Shown: positions 41,059-52,546 of the stretch, one piece after another
How the letters are laid out: each line of letters starts with the position of its first letter
How positions within the stretch are numbered: the first letter of the stretch is position 1
Assembly (NCBI RefSeq): GCF_003144115.1
Contig: NW_020312004.1
Location: 518,506-582,505, forward strand
Origin: Tilletiopsis washingtonensis
Taxonomy: Eukaryota > Basidiomycota > Exobasidiomycetes > Entylomatales
Reading direction: 5' to 3'
Length of the DNA stretch: 64,000 nucleotides
Translations under genes and position numbers: made by a program
Notes under the pieces: model-generated
Seen by the model: the letters and a program-made list of their open reading frames with translations, nothing else
Databases searched by the model: none
What the model was told of the DNA's origin: nothing

Positions 41059-43090
41059 TCAGATCAGCAGCTCGCCCTTGTGCACCTCGCTCGTCGCCAC
41101 CACCGGCCAGCTGCCGTGCTGCCACCGCCGCATGCCGCCGGCGAGCGAGAAGGCCTCGTGGCCGCGCTGCCGCAGCACCGAGCTGGCAACGCGCGCCGTG
41201 CCGCCGCCGTAGCACACCAGCAGCACCTCGCCGGCGTGCGACGCGAGCAGGCGCTGCAGCTTCTGGCTGCGTGACGAAGCGCTGCATGGGTCGAGAAGCT
41301 CGTCGAGCTCGCGCCATTGACGGGCCAGCACGGCGGCGTCGGCGAAGGGACAGAGCGTGGAGGCGGTGAGACTGGCAAGCGGCACACGCACGCTGCCGGC
41401 AATGGCGTGCGTCTCATCGGCGCTGCGCAGGTCGAGCACCAGCGTGCGCGGCTTGATGCTCGATGCCTCGCGCAGGCCGTCCGACGAGGCAATCGACGTG
41501 CGGCGGGTGGAGGGCGCGTCGCTCTGCTCGTCGCTGTCCGACGACTCGGTCTCCGACGCCGTGCTCGAGTCCGAGCCGCGGCGCAGCAGCACGTCGATGC
41601 TTCGAGGCACGGGCACCGAAGGCACAGGTGCGGTCGCGCCGAGCTTCTCGTGTGCTTCGACAGCTCCTAGTTCCCACGCGTCGTCGTAGCGGTAGCGATC
41701 GACGTCGATGAGCCCCTCATTTTCGATGGGCGGGAAAGCATCGGCGGGACACTTGTCGAAGTACTCGTCGATGTACTGGTACGGGCCGTCACAGGCGATA
41801 AAGACGGCGTGGAGCGGAGCGTCGGGACTGGCGCGCAGAGAGTCGAGCGTGCCGCGTGATTGGTGTCCGCGAAGGAACTGGAGGAGTCCCTCGAGGTTGA
41901 AGCCGGACGAGGGGCCGCAGAGTAGACCGTAGCGGCAAAGCTCGAGCGAGCGCGCATACGCCTGAGGTGTTCGGCGTCAGCGAGCTGCAGTGAACTCCTC
42001 GCGCATGCAACGCACCTTGGGCGAGGTGACCCACTCCATCGCATCGATGGCGTCGCGCCATGGGAACTCGACGGGCTTGAGCATGCTTTCAGCACGCGGT
42101 CTGGAGGGCTCGCACGGTCAGCGCGCCGTCTCTCGCGACTCGTGGAGCACGGCTCACCCTGGCACTCGATCGCCTGGCTGCGTCGTCACGCCGACACGAG
42201 TAACCCGCGGCATCAGACGCTTGAGAGCGAGGCCGGTGCCCGTCATGGTGCCGGCGGTTCCCATGCCTCTGTGCAGTCGCATCGTCAGTATCGATCATGG
42301 ACCAACACCGTCTCAAGACTTACGCGACAAAGACATCCATCTCGGGCAGCTGCCGCGCAAGCTGCGGGCCGGTCCAGCGTTCGTGTGCGCCGTAGTTGGC
42401 CGGGTTGGAATATTGGTCGGGGTTGAGCGCGTGCTCGCCGACGGCAGCTTGCTTTGTTGCGGCGATGCCGCCACGAGGATCGAGCGGCTCCGGCTGCGAT
42501 GGCCCGCCGAAGAGACGCAGACGGAGGCCGAAGAACTGCAGAGGCGACGCGCGATCAGTCACAATTCCAACCGTCACGGGCCCGCGAAGGCTCACCCGCA
42601 TGAGCTTCAGCTTGGCCGAGCTGGTCTTGTTGCTCAGGAAGGCGCTCACGTCGTCGATGCCGCGCATGTGCGCCAGCATGGCCATCGAGATGACCGTCGA
42701 GCCGGACGAGTACTCGACGATGCGCTTGATGCGGTGCTCCGTGCCGGCGTCAAGACCGGCTTGCTGGAACATATTGAGTGCCGGCAGCGACTTCACATTG
42801 CCGGCTGGAGGGTGAGAGCCGTCAGCGACGCGGCAGAGGGATACGAGGAGGTCACAATACGCACCAGGCAGAGTCGAATGCAGCTTGACATAGATGTGGA
42901 CGCGCTCGTCGAAGAATGGGTTGAGTTCTTTCGGGAGCTCGACGAGCGGTGTTGGCCGGTGCTGGTCTGGATCAAAGCTTGCCGAGGAGCGGGTCAGGGC
43001 GACGCATGCAGAGAGAGGCCCGTAGCCGACTCACTAATCTTGAAGCGACCGTTGTCCTCTGAATACATTACTCTCGTTGTCAAGCAACAT
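41059..43090 (-). CDS. Cysteine synthase-like PLP enzyme fused to C-terminal rhodanese domain
   Basis: Seven exons (43090-43035, 42977-42865, 42804-42596, 42535-42324, 42268-42158, 42100-42016, 41961-41059) give about 562 aa. The first 370 residues are a fold-type II PLP enzyme of the cysteine synthase family, near fungal Mcy1/Cys12-like proteins: FRGQRSLQDYFDPDQHRPTP, then LPAGNVKSLPALNM with the PLP lysine (NVKS), EYSSGSTVISMAMLA, GMGTAGTMTGTGLALKR and CGPSSGFNLEGLLQF. After a Ser/Asp-rich linker (SSTASETESSDSDEQ) a rhodanese domain spans about residues 470-562: VLDLRSADETHAIAGSVRVP and the active-site loop VCYGGGTARVASSVL, where Cys is followed by a Gly-rich loop, then AGGMRRWQ. It may couple cysteine or O-acetylserine chemistry to persulphide transfer. 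Substrate is unproven; the start skips an open upstream frame. Confidence 0.85.
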
Positions 43091-44654
43091 TTTGGCAGGC
43101 GAAGGTGAGGAGGATGCGAGCGGCGCCGTCGAGATCAGAGCCGTGGTCTTATAGCCGTGACCTGACCGGCCGCGCACCAGGGGCCCAAGTGCTTTTGCGC
43201 AGCTCTGACAGCTGTGTGACCCTGAGATCGCTGATCTGGCGCCTAAGCCCAGAGCACCTTTGACGACAAAAGCGCAGACACAGGAGGTGTACGCTACGTG
43301 CTCTTCCTCGGCCGGCCGCTGTCGCACGTCAGTGCCGCCAGCTTTCTGCGCACCCGTCAGGTCGCAGCCACCTGCGGAGCACGCCGCTCTGTCGCCGTCC
43401 GCGGCATCTCGTCCGTCTATGCCGAGCAGCGACCTGCTGAGGTCGCTGAGGCCTGTCTAGCAGCCCTTGCTCGGTCGTGCAAGCCCATTTGGGCCCCGTG
43501 CCCTACACCAGGATGAGGAGTGCGGCCAGCTTGGCCGCGGACTTACGCCCGCACCGTCCGCTCACGGAGAGCTGTGCGGTCAGAGCAGCCGGAGCGTAGC
43601 ACGGAGGTCTTTTTGTGTAGCGCACAAACAAGCTCGAAATGCTGCTAAATTCGTGCATTGCTGCGCACGAGCCGTTGGCCGAAAGACAAAAGGTCCGGCG
43701 CACCCGCGAGGTGAAGAGTCGTGCGCCATCGGCCATCTTCAGGGGCCCATGCGGGCGCCACGGCACTGGAGTGGCCGACGCCAGCGGAAATCCTGGTGGT
43801 AGGCCTCGAGTCGCCCCGTGCCACCTAGCTGTTTTGATGGAGGTGGTGTCATCGCAGCGTGCGCCGTGCGGATGATTCTGCGGCGAGGGCCATACTCAGG
43901 GGCATCAGATGGGAGTGCGCCCCCTGAGCACGCACGCCAGGCACGCGCGGGCGGCGCGCCATGGCCGCGTGAGGACCTTGCCGGCCGCGTGCGGCGCTAA
44001 AGCGTGCCCGTCGCCGCCCCTCTCGGCGCCTTCTTCGACGCCGGCGCCCCTCCCGGCGCCTTTTCAGAGGTCCGTGCTCCTGTCAAAACGGCGCCGCCGG
44101 CTTGAAGGCGGCACATCCGCTTGCGCGCTTACGATTCTGATTGCCCGACATCGGGAGGTCGCGCAGCGGCATGCGTACGCCAGCAGCTCGGCTCAGGCCT
44201 TTCGCCGAGGTTGTCATCCTCCGCGGCTCCCTTTGACCCAAGGGCTCTGGCGCACCACAGCTGCTGCAGCCGCACACTTGATCTGACGCTGCTCAACACC
44301 TTCCAGTTGACCGGTCCACGTGCATGCCAAGAGCTCGTACCCTCGCGGTAGCGTCGAGCCAGGCATGAAAGATGTACCCGAAAAGTTGGCCTAGCGCCAC
44401 ATTGGCGTGCGGAGCCGAGATACAGGTCCCCGAATGAGGATAGACGCTCACATCACTGTGACGCTGTGATCTGATCTCTGGGTTGGACGACGAGGAGTCT
44501 ATGCGCTTCTTTCCTTCCGTCCGGCGCCTTCGCAACGCCGCGCTCAGCACGTGATGCTGCTGTGATGCTATTCTGGCGTTGTTCGGCCGGCGAGAGATGT
44601 CGGACCTCGGCTTCTCCAGGCTTCAGCTGCAACCACCACCCGCAAGCTCTCAAC
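43091..44654. other. Gene-free interval of lower GC, cysteine synthase / DHA2 transporter
   Basis: 1.56 kb between divergent genes, the longest gene-free stretch here. Its composition looks less GC-rich than the rest, particularly about 43600-44560. Short open frames exist on both strands, one near 43298-43516 with an Arg/Ser/Ala-rich start that could pass for a presequence, but none continues by splicing into a recognisable protein. Two near-identical 15-base segments containing GGCGCC and CGCC(C/T)CTC lie at about 44015-44065. I see no tRNA. Confidence 0.4.
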
Positions 44655-47200
44655 ATGCGCAAAGAAGTGGACCTCGCGCACCTTTTCGTGCCAGACCGCA
44701 TCGGCGGTCGAAGCGACGGCGGCAGCATCGAGGTCTCCACTCCGTCCTCCCTCGCAGGTCGTCACAGCGAAGCTCCGACCACAGCTAGTGGCGAGGAAGC
44801 GCAGCCAGAGGAAGCTAGCTGCACGTGCTCGAAGGAGGCGCACCACTTTGCCGAGCAGACCAACTATCTGCCGCCCAGCAAATTGATCCCAGTCAGTCGG
44901 GTCGCCGTCGCAATTCCGCTCGCCGGGCTCAGCAGCTGACCTGCGGCCCAGATCTTCCTCGCGCTGGCGCTCATCGACTTTGTCGCGCTCATCGACCAGA
45001 CGACGCTCTCCGTGGCGCTCGCCATCATCGGCGCCGAGTTCAACGCCGGCTCGCAGGTGTCGTTCATCTCGAGCGCCTACTTCATCTCCAGCACGGCCTG
45101 CCAGCTGCTCTATGGCCGCGTCTCGGACATCACCGGACGCAAGGTGCTGCTGCTCGCCGGCATCTGGGTCGTCTTCTTCGGCTCGTTGGCGAGCAGCTTG
45201 GCGACGGACGTGATCAGGTACCTGAAGTGCCAGCGTGCCTAATCGGTGGATGTGGCGCTGAAAGCATCCTCCGCTCGCAGTCTCTCGGTCTTCCGCGGCG
45301 TGACCGGCCTCGGAGGCGGCGGCCTCATGACGATTGCCCAGATCATCGTCTCGGATGTGGTGTCTCTGCGGCAGCGTGGCAAGTACCAGGGCATCCTGGG
45401 CGCGTGAGTGCCCTTGCAACGCACGCAGCGTCTCTCGGCTGACTCGACTGTCTTGGCAGCGTCGTGGCACTCGCGAATGGCATTGGGTCCGTCAAGATGT
45501 GCGATGAGAAGTCGCCTTCCTCGGCTGACGCCTCCACAGTCCCGTCATCGGAGGTGCTCTCGCTTCCACCTCAACATGGCGCAACATCTTCCGTCTGATG
45601 CTGCCTCTTTCCTTCCTCGGCGGCGTGGCCGTGTGGTTCTTTATGCCGCTAAAGCCCGTCGAGGGCGACTGGCGGCAAAAGTCTCGAGCCATTGACTGGC
45701 TCGGCGCCTTTCTGTCCTTTGCTGCTGCACTGCTGCTCGTTGTGAGTCGCGTCTCATAGCTTGATGCATCGTGCTGGCCGCTCATCGCCTCCAAGCTCGG
45801 TTTCACGTGGGCCAGCGAGTATGCGTGGGACGACACCCACGTGCTGGGCCCCCTGCTCGCTGGCCTCGCCACCTCCCTCGCCTTCGTGCTGTGGCAGGGC
45901 TACGGCTGCAGCGCGGAGCGGCCCGCCTTGATGCCGCTGGGCATCTTCAAGAGCGGCGTCGTGTGTGGCGCTTGTATCACGCAGGTGCGTTCTCGCCCGG
46001 CGTGAGCGACAGGGTTTGCGTTGGCTCACCTCGGTGGGATTGTGGAGCAGACAATCAACGGCTGGCTCTTCGTGACGCAGGTCTACATGATCCCGCAGTT
46101 CTACCAGCTGGCGTACGGCTACTCCGCGACGCGAGCTGGAAGCCTGCTGCTGCCGTTGACCGTCGTGCAGAGTGAGTGTAGAGCTTGGCCACTCACTGAT
46201 CTGCAGCAGTCTGACGAGCGCTTCCAGCTGCCGCGTCGACGCTCAGCGGCTTACTCATCACCTGGACAGGCCGGTATCGCGAGGTGCGTGCCAGTCAGAC
46301 TGCCCGAGCATCCGGCCCGCTGACCTCCGCTCGGCAGATCCTGCTAGTGGGATGGGCGCTCTGGGCAGTCGGCCTAGGCCTCTTCTCGACGCTCGACTCG
46401 TCCTCGGGGCTCGGCAAGCAGATCGGCTACTGTGAGTGTGGCGAGGCAATCGCGCGCGAAGGACGTCTGCTGACACCAGCGCCCGCACCTGCAGCTCTGC
46501 TGGCGGGCGTCGGCGTCGGAGCGACGCTGCAGCGTGAGTCATGGCCACCCTCGGCACCGATAACTTCGAGCTGACAGACTTGGCCAGCCTCGCTGATTGC
46601 CATTCAGGGCGCTGTGCCGCGCAAGGTGCGTCCGAGCGGCGAGCCCTGCGGCTTGCCAGCTCTCACCTGACTGTCCTTGTCTCGCAGGAGATGGCTGCCG
46701 TCACTGCGACGCGCAACTTTGTGCGCAACCTCGGCGGCGCGCTGGGCCTCGCGCTGGCCGGCACTGTGCTGTGCGTCGTTGCACAGAAAGCGCGCAGGCT
46801 GCGCAAGGGGGCACATTGGGCTGACACCGCGCTCTGCCTTGGCAGCAACAAGTCGGCCACGGCGGCGCTGCTGCCGCTGGGCTGGAGCGGCGAGCGCGTG
46901 CGCGCGGCGCTCAGCCACTCGGGCACGCTGCTGGCCGGCGGCGCGGCGGACGCGGCGGACGGCGCGGCGCTGCGCGAGGCCTACCGCCGCGGCTTCCAGC
47001 GCGTCTTCCAGCTGCTGGCCAGCCTGGCGGGCGCGGCGTTTGTGGTGGCCGCGCTGCTGATGAAGCACAGAGACGTGGATCGCGACGACGACGAGCGGCT
47101 GCGCCTCGAGGCGCAGGCGCGCAGCCACGCCCGCTCGAGCGAGGAACGCAGCGGCGCGGGCGTGGAGGAGGAGAAGAGGCACACGCCGCAGCCTGCGTGA
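44655..47200 (+). CDS. DHA2-family drug:H+ antiporter (MFS, 14 membrane helices)
   Basis: Thirteen exons: 44655-44891, 44952-45217, 45281-45403, 45460-45486, 45540-45741, 45796-45984, 46051-46171, 46228-46283, 46338-46431, 46495-46533, 46588-46625, 46688-46770, 46846-47200; about 609 aa. A hydrophilic N-terminus precedes TM1 (IFLALALIDFVALIDQTTLS). Then come YGRVSDITGRKVLLLAG (MFS motif A), VFRGVTGLGGGGLMTIAQI, the DHA2 segment ANGIGPVIGGALAS with WRNIF, WDDTHVL, QVYMIPQFYQLAYGYSATRAG, LLAGVGVGATLQPSLIAIQG and MAAVTATRNFVRNLGGALGL. Such transporters export drugs, amino acids or siderophores; the cargo is unknown. Several donors are unusual (GTCAGT, GTACCT, GTCCGT), and exons of 27, 38 and 39 nt occur. 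The last intron (46771-46845, 75 nt) is stop-free and frame-neutral, so retention would insert 25 residues. The start has A at -3; an in-frame ATG at 44562 is possible. Confidence 0.84.
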
Positions 47201-47826
47201 GAGGCCGGCGCAGCGCAGAGTGGAGAGCACGTGTGGTGGAGATGTCGCAGTCGATGCAATGCATGCTTGAGCGGACGTGCGGCCTGCCTGCTGGCACTTG
47301 CGGGGTGGTGGTCAGGAGCCACGCAGCACGGCGCGCGAGAAGGAGGCGGTGCCCGCATCTAGATCCCTCACAGCCGAGCGGCGCGCGCGCTGGCGGCCGT
47401 GCGCACGTCGCGCTCGGGGCGCCCGCCGCGCCTTGGCGTGCTGGCCGCGCTGCTTCTTTCCTCCAAGCCACTCTCACCCTCACCTCCGCCCGCTGTGCTG
47501 CTCCACCCACGCCGCCCGAGCGCCATTTCCCACCTCTGCACAGCTGCTAGCACCGCACGCCTGGCCCCGTGCGCCCTCCGCGTCTCGCACCCCGGCTTGC
47601 CTCGCTCGGCGCGCTCGGCGAGTCCCGACTGGCGACGCAGCGTCGGTGCGCATCCCGCGCAGCGGCCAGCTCGCTTGCGCTTCGGCACGCCGCAGCGCCG
47701 TGGCGTCTCGCTTTGCCCAGCTGCCGTACCTCTTGCGTCGCGCAGGCGTTGCTGAGAGCTCGCCGCTCGACGCTCGTGCTGTGACGCTGCCGCTCCACGG
47801 CCGCGCTCGCGTCTGCCGCTGCGGCA
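47201..47826 (+). other. Gene-free interval upstream of the DCAF7-like gene
   Basis: 626 bp with C+T-rich tracts (about 47455-47560) and no supported coding region or RNA gene. It probably contains the DHA2 3' UTR and the promoter of the WD40 gene. Confidence 0.45.
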
Positions 47827-49647
47827 ATGTCGCTCTTCGAGTACAAGGCGCCATGTGCGTGGACAGCAGTCTCGCTCCTCGGCCTTCCTTCGTGCTGACG
47901 CTCATTCTTCCACCGCAGGGCCCGTGTATGCGCTCGCCTGGTCGCCGGCGCCGTACCCGCGCGCCGCGCCCAGCTCGGCCGCGGGCATCGTCGGCGCACG
48001 CCTGGCCATCGGCAGCTTCGTCGAGGAGACGCACAACGAGGTGCAGGTGCTGGGCGTGCGCGAGGCACACGACGGCAGCGGGTGAGCACCTGGCTGTGGC
48101 TGTGATCTGGCGGCGGAGCTGGCCGCGTGGCCAGGGCAGCGAAGATGGCGTCCGCCGGCACGGGCACCGCGACCGGCAGGCTGACCTGTCCCGCATCCAC
48201 CAGACCTCAGTTCGATCTGCTCGCCTCGGCCGCGCACCCGTATCCGCCGACGAAGCTCTCCTTCCAGCCGGCCAGTCTCTCCTCCTCCTCGCCGCCCTCG
48301 ACGCCGCGCTACGCGCCCACGTCGCGCGCCGCCAAGCGTGCCTCGTGGCGCGGCTCGGCGGGCGAGGGCGGCGGCGACGAGGGCGGCAGCGGCAGCGACG
48401 GCTGGGCCGATCGTGAGCTGCTGGCGACGACGGCCGACTGTCTGCGCGTGTGGGAGTGCTATCGCGAGGAGGATCGCAGCAGTGCATACGTGGGACGCAG
48501 AGAGGGCGCGCCGCTGCCGTTTGGACTGCGGGAAAAGAGCGTGCTGGCACATGTGAGTGCGCGTAAGAGCAAGTGGGAGAGAGACGCGGGTCAGCACGAT
48601 CGGCGCCAGGCGATGGATCTCGCGGCGTGCGCAAGTCGTCGACCACAGCGCTCATGTGCAGTCACTGTCGCCGTGTGCTGGCCTTTGGCATCCTCCGCGC
48701 TCTTGACTGACGGCCTCCTCCTGCAGTCCAAGTCCTCGTCCTCCCCGCCGGCTCCCCTCACCTCCTTCTCCTGGAACGCGCCGACGCCGTCGCTCATCGT
48801 GACGTCCTCCATCGACACGACGTGTACGATCTGGGACCTGCCCACGCGCACCGCGCTGACGCAGCTCATCGCGCACGACCGCGAAGTGTACGATGTGGAC
48901 TGGTGTCCCGGCTCGTCGGACGTCTTTGCCAGCGTGGGCGCCGACGGCTCGGTGCGCGTCTTTGATCTGCGCAGCCTGGAGCACTCGACGATCATCTACG
49001 AGACGGGCGCGCCCGCCGGTCCTGGCGGCAACGCCGGCTCGCGTCCGGGCACGAGCGCCTCGCAACGCTCCTCTGCCGCCGTCATGCCTTCGTCCCTGCT
49101 ACGCATCGCCTTCAATCCCTGGGACGCCAACTACCTCGCCACGTTCGCCGCAGATGCCTCGGCCATCTCCATCCTCGACGTGCGCGCGCCCGGCTCGCCG
49201 ATCCTCGAGCTGCGCGGCCACTCGGCGGCCGTGAATGCCGTGGCGTGGGGCCCGCCGGGACAGGGCGCCAGCAAGGGCATGATCTGCACTGCCGGCGACG
49301 ACGCGCAGTGTCTCGTGTACGACCTGGCCTCCTCGACGCTGCGCTCCGCCTCCGCACAGGGTCGACGCTCGCGCAACGGGGCCGGTCCCTCGCCCGCGCC
49401 GTCCTCCGCCATGTCCACCTACTCTCCCTCGCCGGCGCCCAGCTCCGACGCCCGCGGCGTCGCGGCCGAAACGCCCATCCTGGCGTACGAGAGCAGCGAG
49501 ATGATCAACAACGTCGCGTGGTGGCGCCCCAACGAGAACCGCAAGAGCAACGGCGAGTGGGACGACTATGCCAAGGGCGACGCCACGCGCAGCGCCGACT
49601 GGCTGGCGCTGACCAGCGGCCGCAACGTGCGGGCCCTGCGGGTGTAG
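47827..49647 (+). CDS. DCAF7/WDR68-like WD40 protein
   Basis: Four exons (47827-47854, 47919-48081, 48204-48552, 48727-49647) give about 486 aa. DCAF7 (WDR68, plant TTG1/AN11) is a WD40 scaffold that binds DYRK/HIPK kinases and serves as a Cul4 substrate receptor. The start MSLFEYKAPWPVYALAWSP matches the family, as do ARLAIGSFVEETHNEVQVL, FDLLASAAHPYPPTKLSFQP, LLATTADCLRVWE, SFSWNAPTPSLIVTSSIDTT, CTIWDLPTRTALTQLIAHD, REVYDVDWCPGSSDVFASVG, DGSVRVFDLRSLEHSTIIYE and the final INNVAWWRPNENRKSNGEW. Two low-complexity inserts (Gly/Glu/Ser after residue 110 and Pro/Ser near residue 410) enlarge it beyond the animal protein of about 340 aa. Introns are 64, 122 and 174 nt. It is convergent with OST1, 116 bp away. 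Confidence 0.9.
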
Positions 49648-49763
49648 CTACTGCGGCGAGCGGTGCGCTCGCAAGCCAAATAGATACCCCTCTTCTTTGA
49701 CTCTGCGCAGGCTGTGTGCGCGTGTGTGCACGTTCGATTGCATTGCATTTCGTGTCTGCCTCT

Positions 49764-51627
49764 CTATGCGCCAATCTTGCTCTCCACGCGCCGTCCGACC
49801 ATGGCGGCCGTGAACGCCGCGAGCGCAATGAGGCCGATGACGACGGGCTTGCGCGCGTGCGCGGCGGGCGAGTACGAGTAGCGCACAATGACGTTGCCGC
49901 CGTGCTGGTCGCTGCAGCGCGCACGCTCCAGCAGCACGCAGGGCCGCCCGGTGCTGTCCAGGTACGTCGTGTAGAGGCCATGTGTCTCGGAGTCGACGGA
50001 GAAGGGCAGCGAGACGGAAATGTCGCTGTGTGTGTGCAAGAGGGCATAAGCCATGTGCAGGGCGAGCCTGAGGTGCGACTCGAAAGACCCGACTCACGAA
50101 GCTCCCTCGGGCAGCACGATGCGCGTACGTGCCATGTCGACGGCCACGTCCGTGATGGGCGTGAGGAAAGGAATGGCGACGCTGTACTTGGCGCCGCCGA
50201 GGTGCTTGCCCCAGCCGCCCTCGCTCAGGCCCAGGTTGAAGCCGACGGAAAAGGTAAAGTTCCAGCCGCCGAGGAGCGGGTAGCGCGGGTTGAGGTCCAA
50301 CGAGCTGGCGCGGTTCGAGGGCAGGAGGTGCGTCGAGGTGAAGCTGTGCGGAGGAGAAGGAGGCGAGGGACGGAAGTGAGAGGTGGAAATGTTGCCGATT
50401 TGGTCGAGACTGAAGGCAGGGGAGGGGGTTCAGCAAGGAGGTCACGGACGCGCAGGAGAGGCGCAAGACGCAGGCAGCTGACTAGTAGGCATCCTTGGCA
50501 CCCGCCGGCAGATGCATGACGAGCGAGTTGAGCACGTGCGAGTTGTCCTTGGTGTAGAAGGAGCTCATCTGGTGGTCGATGCGCGAGAAGTGGCCCTTGA
50601 GTCTGTCGCAAGGCACGGCGCAGCATGAGCCTGTCTGTCGGACCACGCGAGCAGGTGCCGAGGCGCACGCGCCCAACTCACTGGGGCCCATCGTTGCGCA
50701 GCCACAGGCGGTCCTCGACGGCCGCGTTGTCGCCCCAGTGCGAAATCTCCACGTGACGCTCCGCGTCGACGAGGGAGATGACGGGACTGTCGTGCAGGTA
50801 GTGCACGCTGCCCACGCTCAGCTCTGCGCCGGGCGCGAGAGGCGCAATGCTCTCGTAGGGGCCAAAGGTGATCGTCGTGCCGGACTTGGTCGCTTCCGCC
50901 CCGCCCGAGTTGGCGAAGGAGAGAATGCGAGGGTGAGGCACGCTGCACGAAGCCACGATCAGCCGGCTGCGGTGGGAACAGCGGCGCCGCTGCCACGGCA
51001 TGCACGCATGGCACGTGCGAGTGCGCCGGCCGGCTGGCGGGCCTGCGCCAGTCTGCGCTCCACTCACCGGACCTTGACGCGGCCCTTGTCGGCGCCATAG
51101 AGCGTGCGCGGCGCACTGTCGCCGCGCCAGTGGAGGAACATGTCCTCCTTCTGCGCCACCTCGCGCGGCAGCGGCGCCGCCTGGTGCAGCACGACACTGG
51201 CGCACGTCAGCGTCACGTCTGGCGCGTCGACGGTGTCGTGCTGCTGTGCGAAGAAGCGCGCGGGCAGCGCGACGCGGAAGAGCTGCGAGCCGGGCAGCGA
51301 GGCGCCGACGACGCGCTCCGGCTGCAGCACGGCGCGGTCGGACGCCTGCAGGCCGCCGCCCGACTTGGCGAGACACTCGAAGAAGCTGAGCTGTGCCGCC
51401 TCGGCGGCGGAGAGGGCGAGAAAGTAGTCGAGCTCGGCGTGGGTGCTGTCGCGCTGCCGCGCGGCAGGCAGGCGCACGACGTGGATGTCCTGGATGCGCG
51501 CCAGCGAGCCCGAGGCGAGATCGACGGAGCGCACGGCGCTGAGCAGGTGGAAGTCGGCGGGCGAGTAGAGCAGCGCGGCGCGTGCTGCGGCGGCGCTGAG
51601 CGCCAGCAGCGAGAGGAGCAGACGCAT
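49764..51627 (-). CDS. OST1: OST1 / ribophorin I, oligosaccharyltransferase subunit
   Basis: Ost1 is a type I ER membrane subunit of the complex that transfers the lipid-linked glycan to Asn in nascent proteins. Five exons (51627-51068, 50942-50682, 50602-50483, 50409-50098, 50025-49764) give about 504 aa. The signal peptide is MRLLLSLLALSAAAARA. Family segments: KSGTTITFGPYESIAPLAPG, HYLHDSPVISLVDAERHVEI and SHWGDNAAVEDR, LKGHFSRIDHQ, then the IGNISTSHF motif and LNPRYPLLGGWNFTFSVGFN. A final membrane helix follows (KPVVIGLIALAAFTAAMVG). The third intron starts with GTCAGC rather than GTGAGT, yet the junction gives DAYYLDQIGNISTS as expected. A stretch of Pro and Ser after STSHF is longer than in yeast. 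Introns are 72-125 nt, slightly longer than typical here. Confidence 0.9.
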
Positions 51628-52546
51628 GGCGAAGCGGGAGGGCGAGGTGGGGGTGACGTGGGCTGCAACAGGAAGAAGCTCGCATCGGCGCGCGCGCACG
51701 GCCTCGCTGCTGGCGGCAGCAGCCACGGCGGACCGTGCGTGGCGCGTGCACGTGACCGCCTCTCGCCGTCGACGGCTGGCCATGCTCGCATTCCTGCTCG
51801 CGCTCCTGGCTGCTCTCACTCCATCGTGGCTACGCTGTCTTGCTCAAGGGGCCCGCGGCGTGCGTCATGGTCGAGCCTGCCTCTTGCGCATGCTGCCTGC
51901 TCCAGCATCAAGCTCTCGGAGCGAGATGCGTGCGAGCCAGGCGTGCGCGCTGCCCGCGTCGCCATCGCCTCGCACTCTTGCCCGCAGCGCCTGGCGCCTG
52001 CCGTGTTCCAGCGTGCCGAGGACAGCGAGGCGGTGACGGGCGCACAAGTGGCACGCGCAACCACAGACAGCAGGTGGAGAGCATTTTGTCAATTGCAGGG
52101 CAGAGCGGAGAGTGACGCAGAGAGAGGAGCAGAAGTACAGAGCGGGGGCGCGGGCCGAAGAGCGCTTCCAAGTTCGGTCGTCGACCAGCAAGGAGCAAGC
52201 TTGAGAGTAGCGCGAGCGGCGGCGGGCGGACGCGTGGAGGAAGCAGGATGGCAGGGAGACGGCAAATGGGAGCGGAGCTAGTATACAGATCGCAAGGTCG
52301 CAGCCGGAGCGAGGAGACGGGTGCAGATGGGAGGACGCCGGCGCGCCGAGTGGGGAGAATCGTGGAGCAGCTAGGATGCGGATCGGTGGAGAAAGGCGGC
52401 GCTTCGCACGCGAGACCGAGGGGCGGCGAGCTGCCTGGAGCAGAGAGAGAAGAGGAGAGCGCAGAGAGTGGAGAAGAGCGTGGAGACGTCGGAGCGAAGA
52501 GAGCGAGAGATCCTGGCGATGACTGAGAAGCGTGCACGCCTCTCTT
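51628..52546 (-). other. Gene-free interval upstream of OST1
   Basis: 919 bp between the OST1 start and the stop of the next minus-strand gene. The part 52080-52520 is strongly A+G-rich on the plus strand (C+T-rich on the coding strand side), a purine-rich asymmetry without gene structure. No RNA gene or repeat rec­ognised. Confidence 0.4.

Noticed and set aside
43298-43516. Short frame with a presequence-like N-terminus (MLFLGRPLSHVSAASFLRT)
   Set aside because: No conserved body follows and no good donor links it to downstream sequence; Arg/Ser/Ala-rich starts occur by chance in this DNA.
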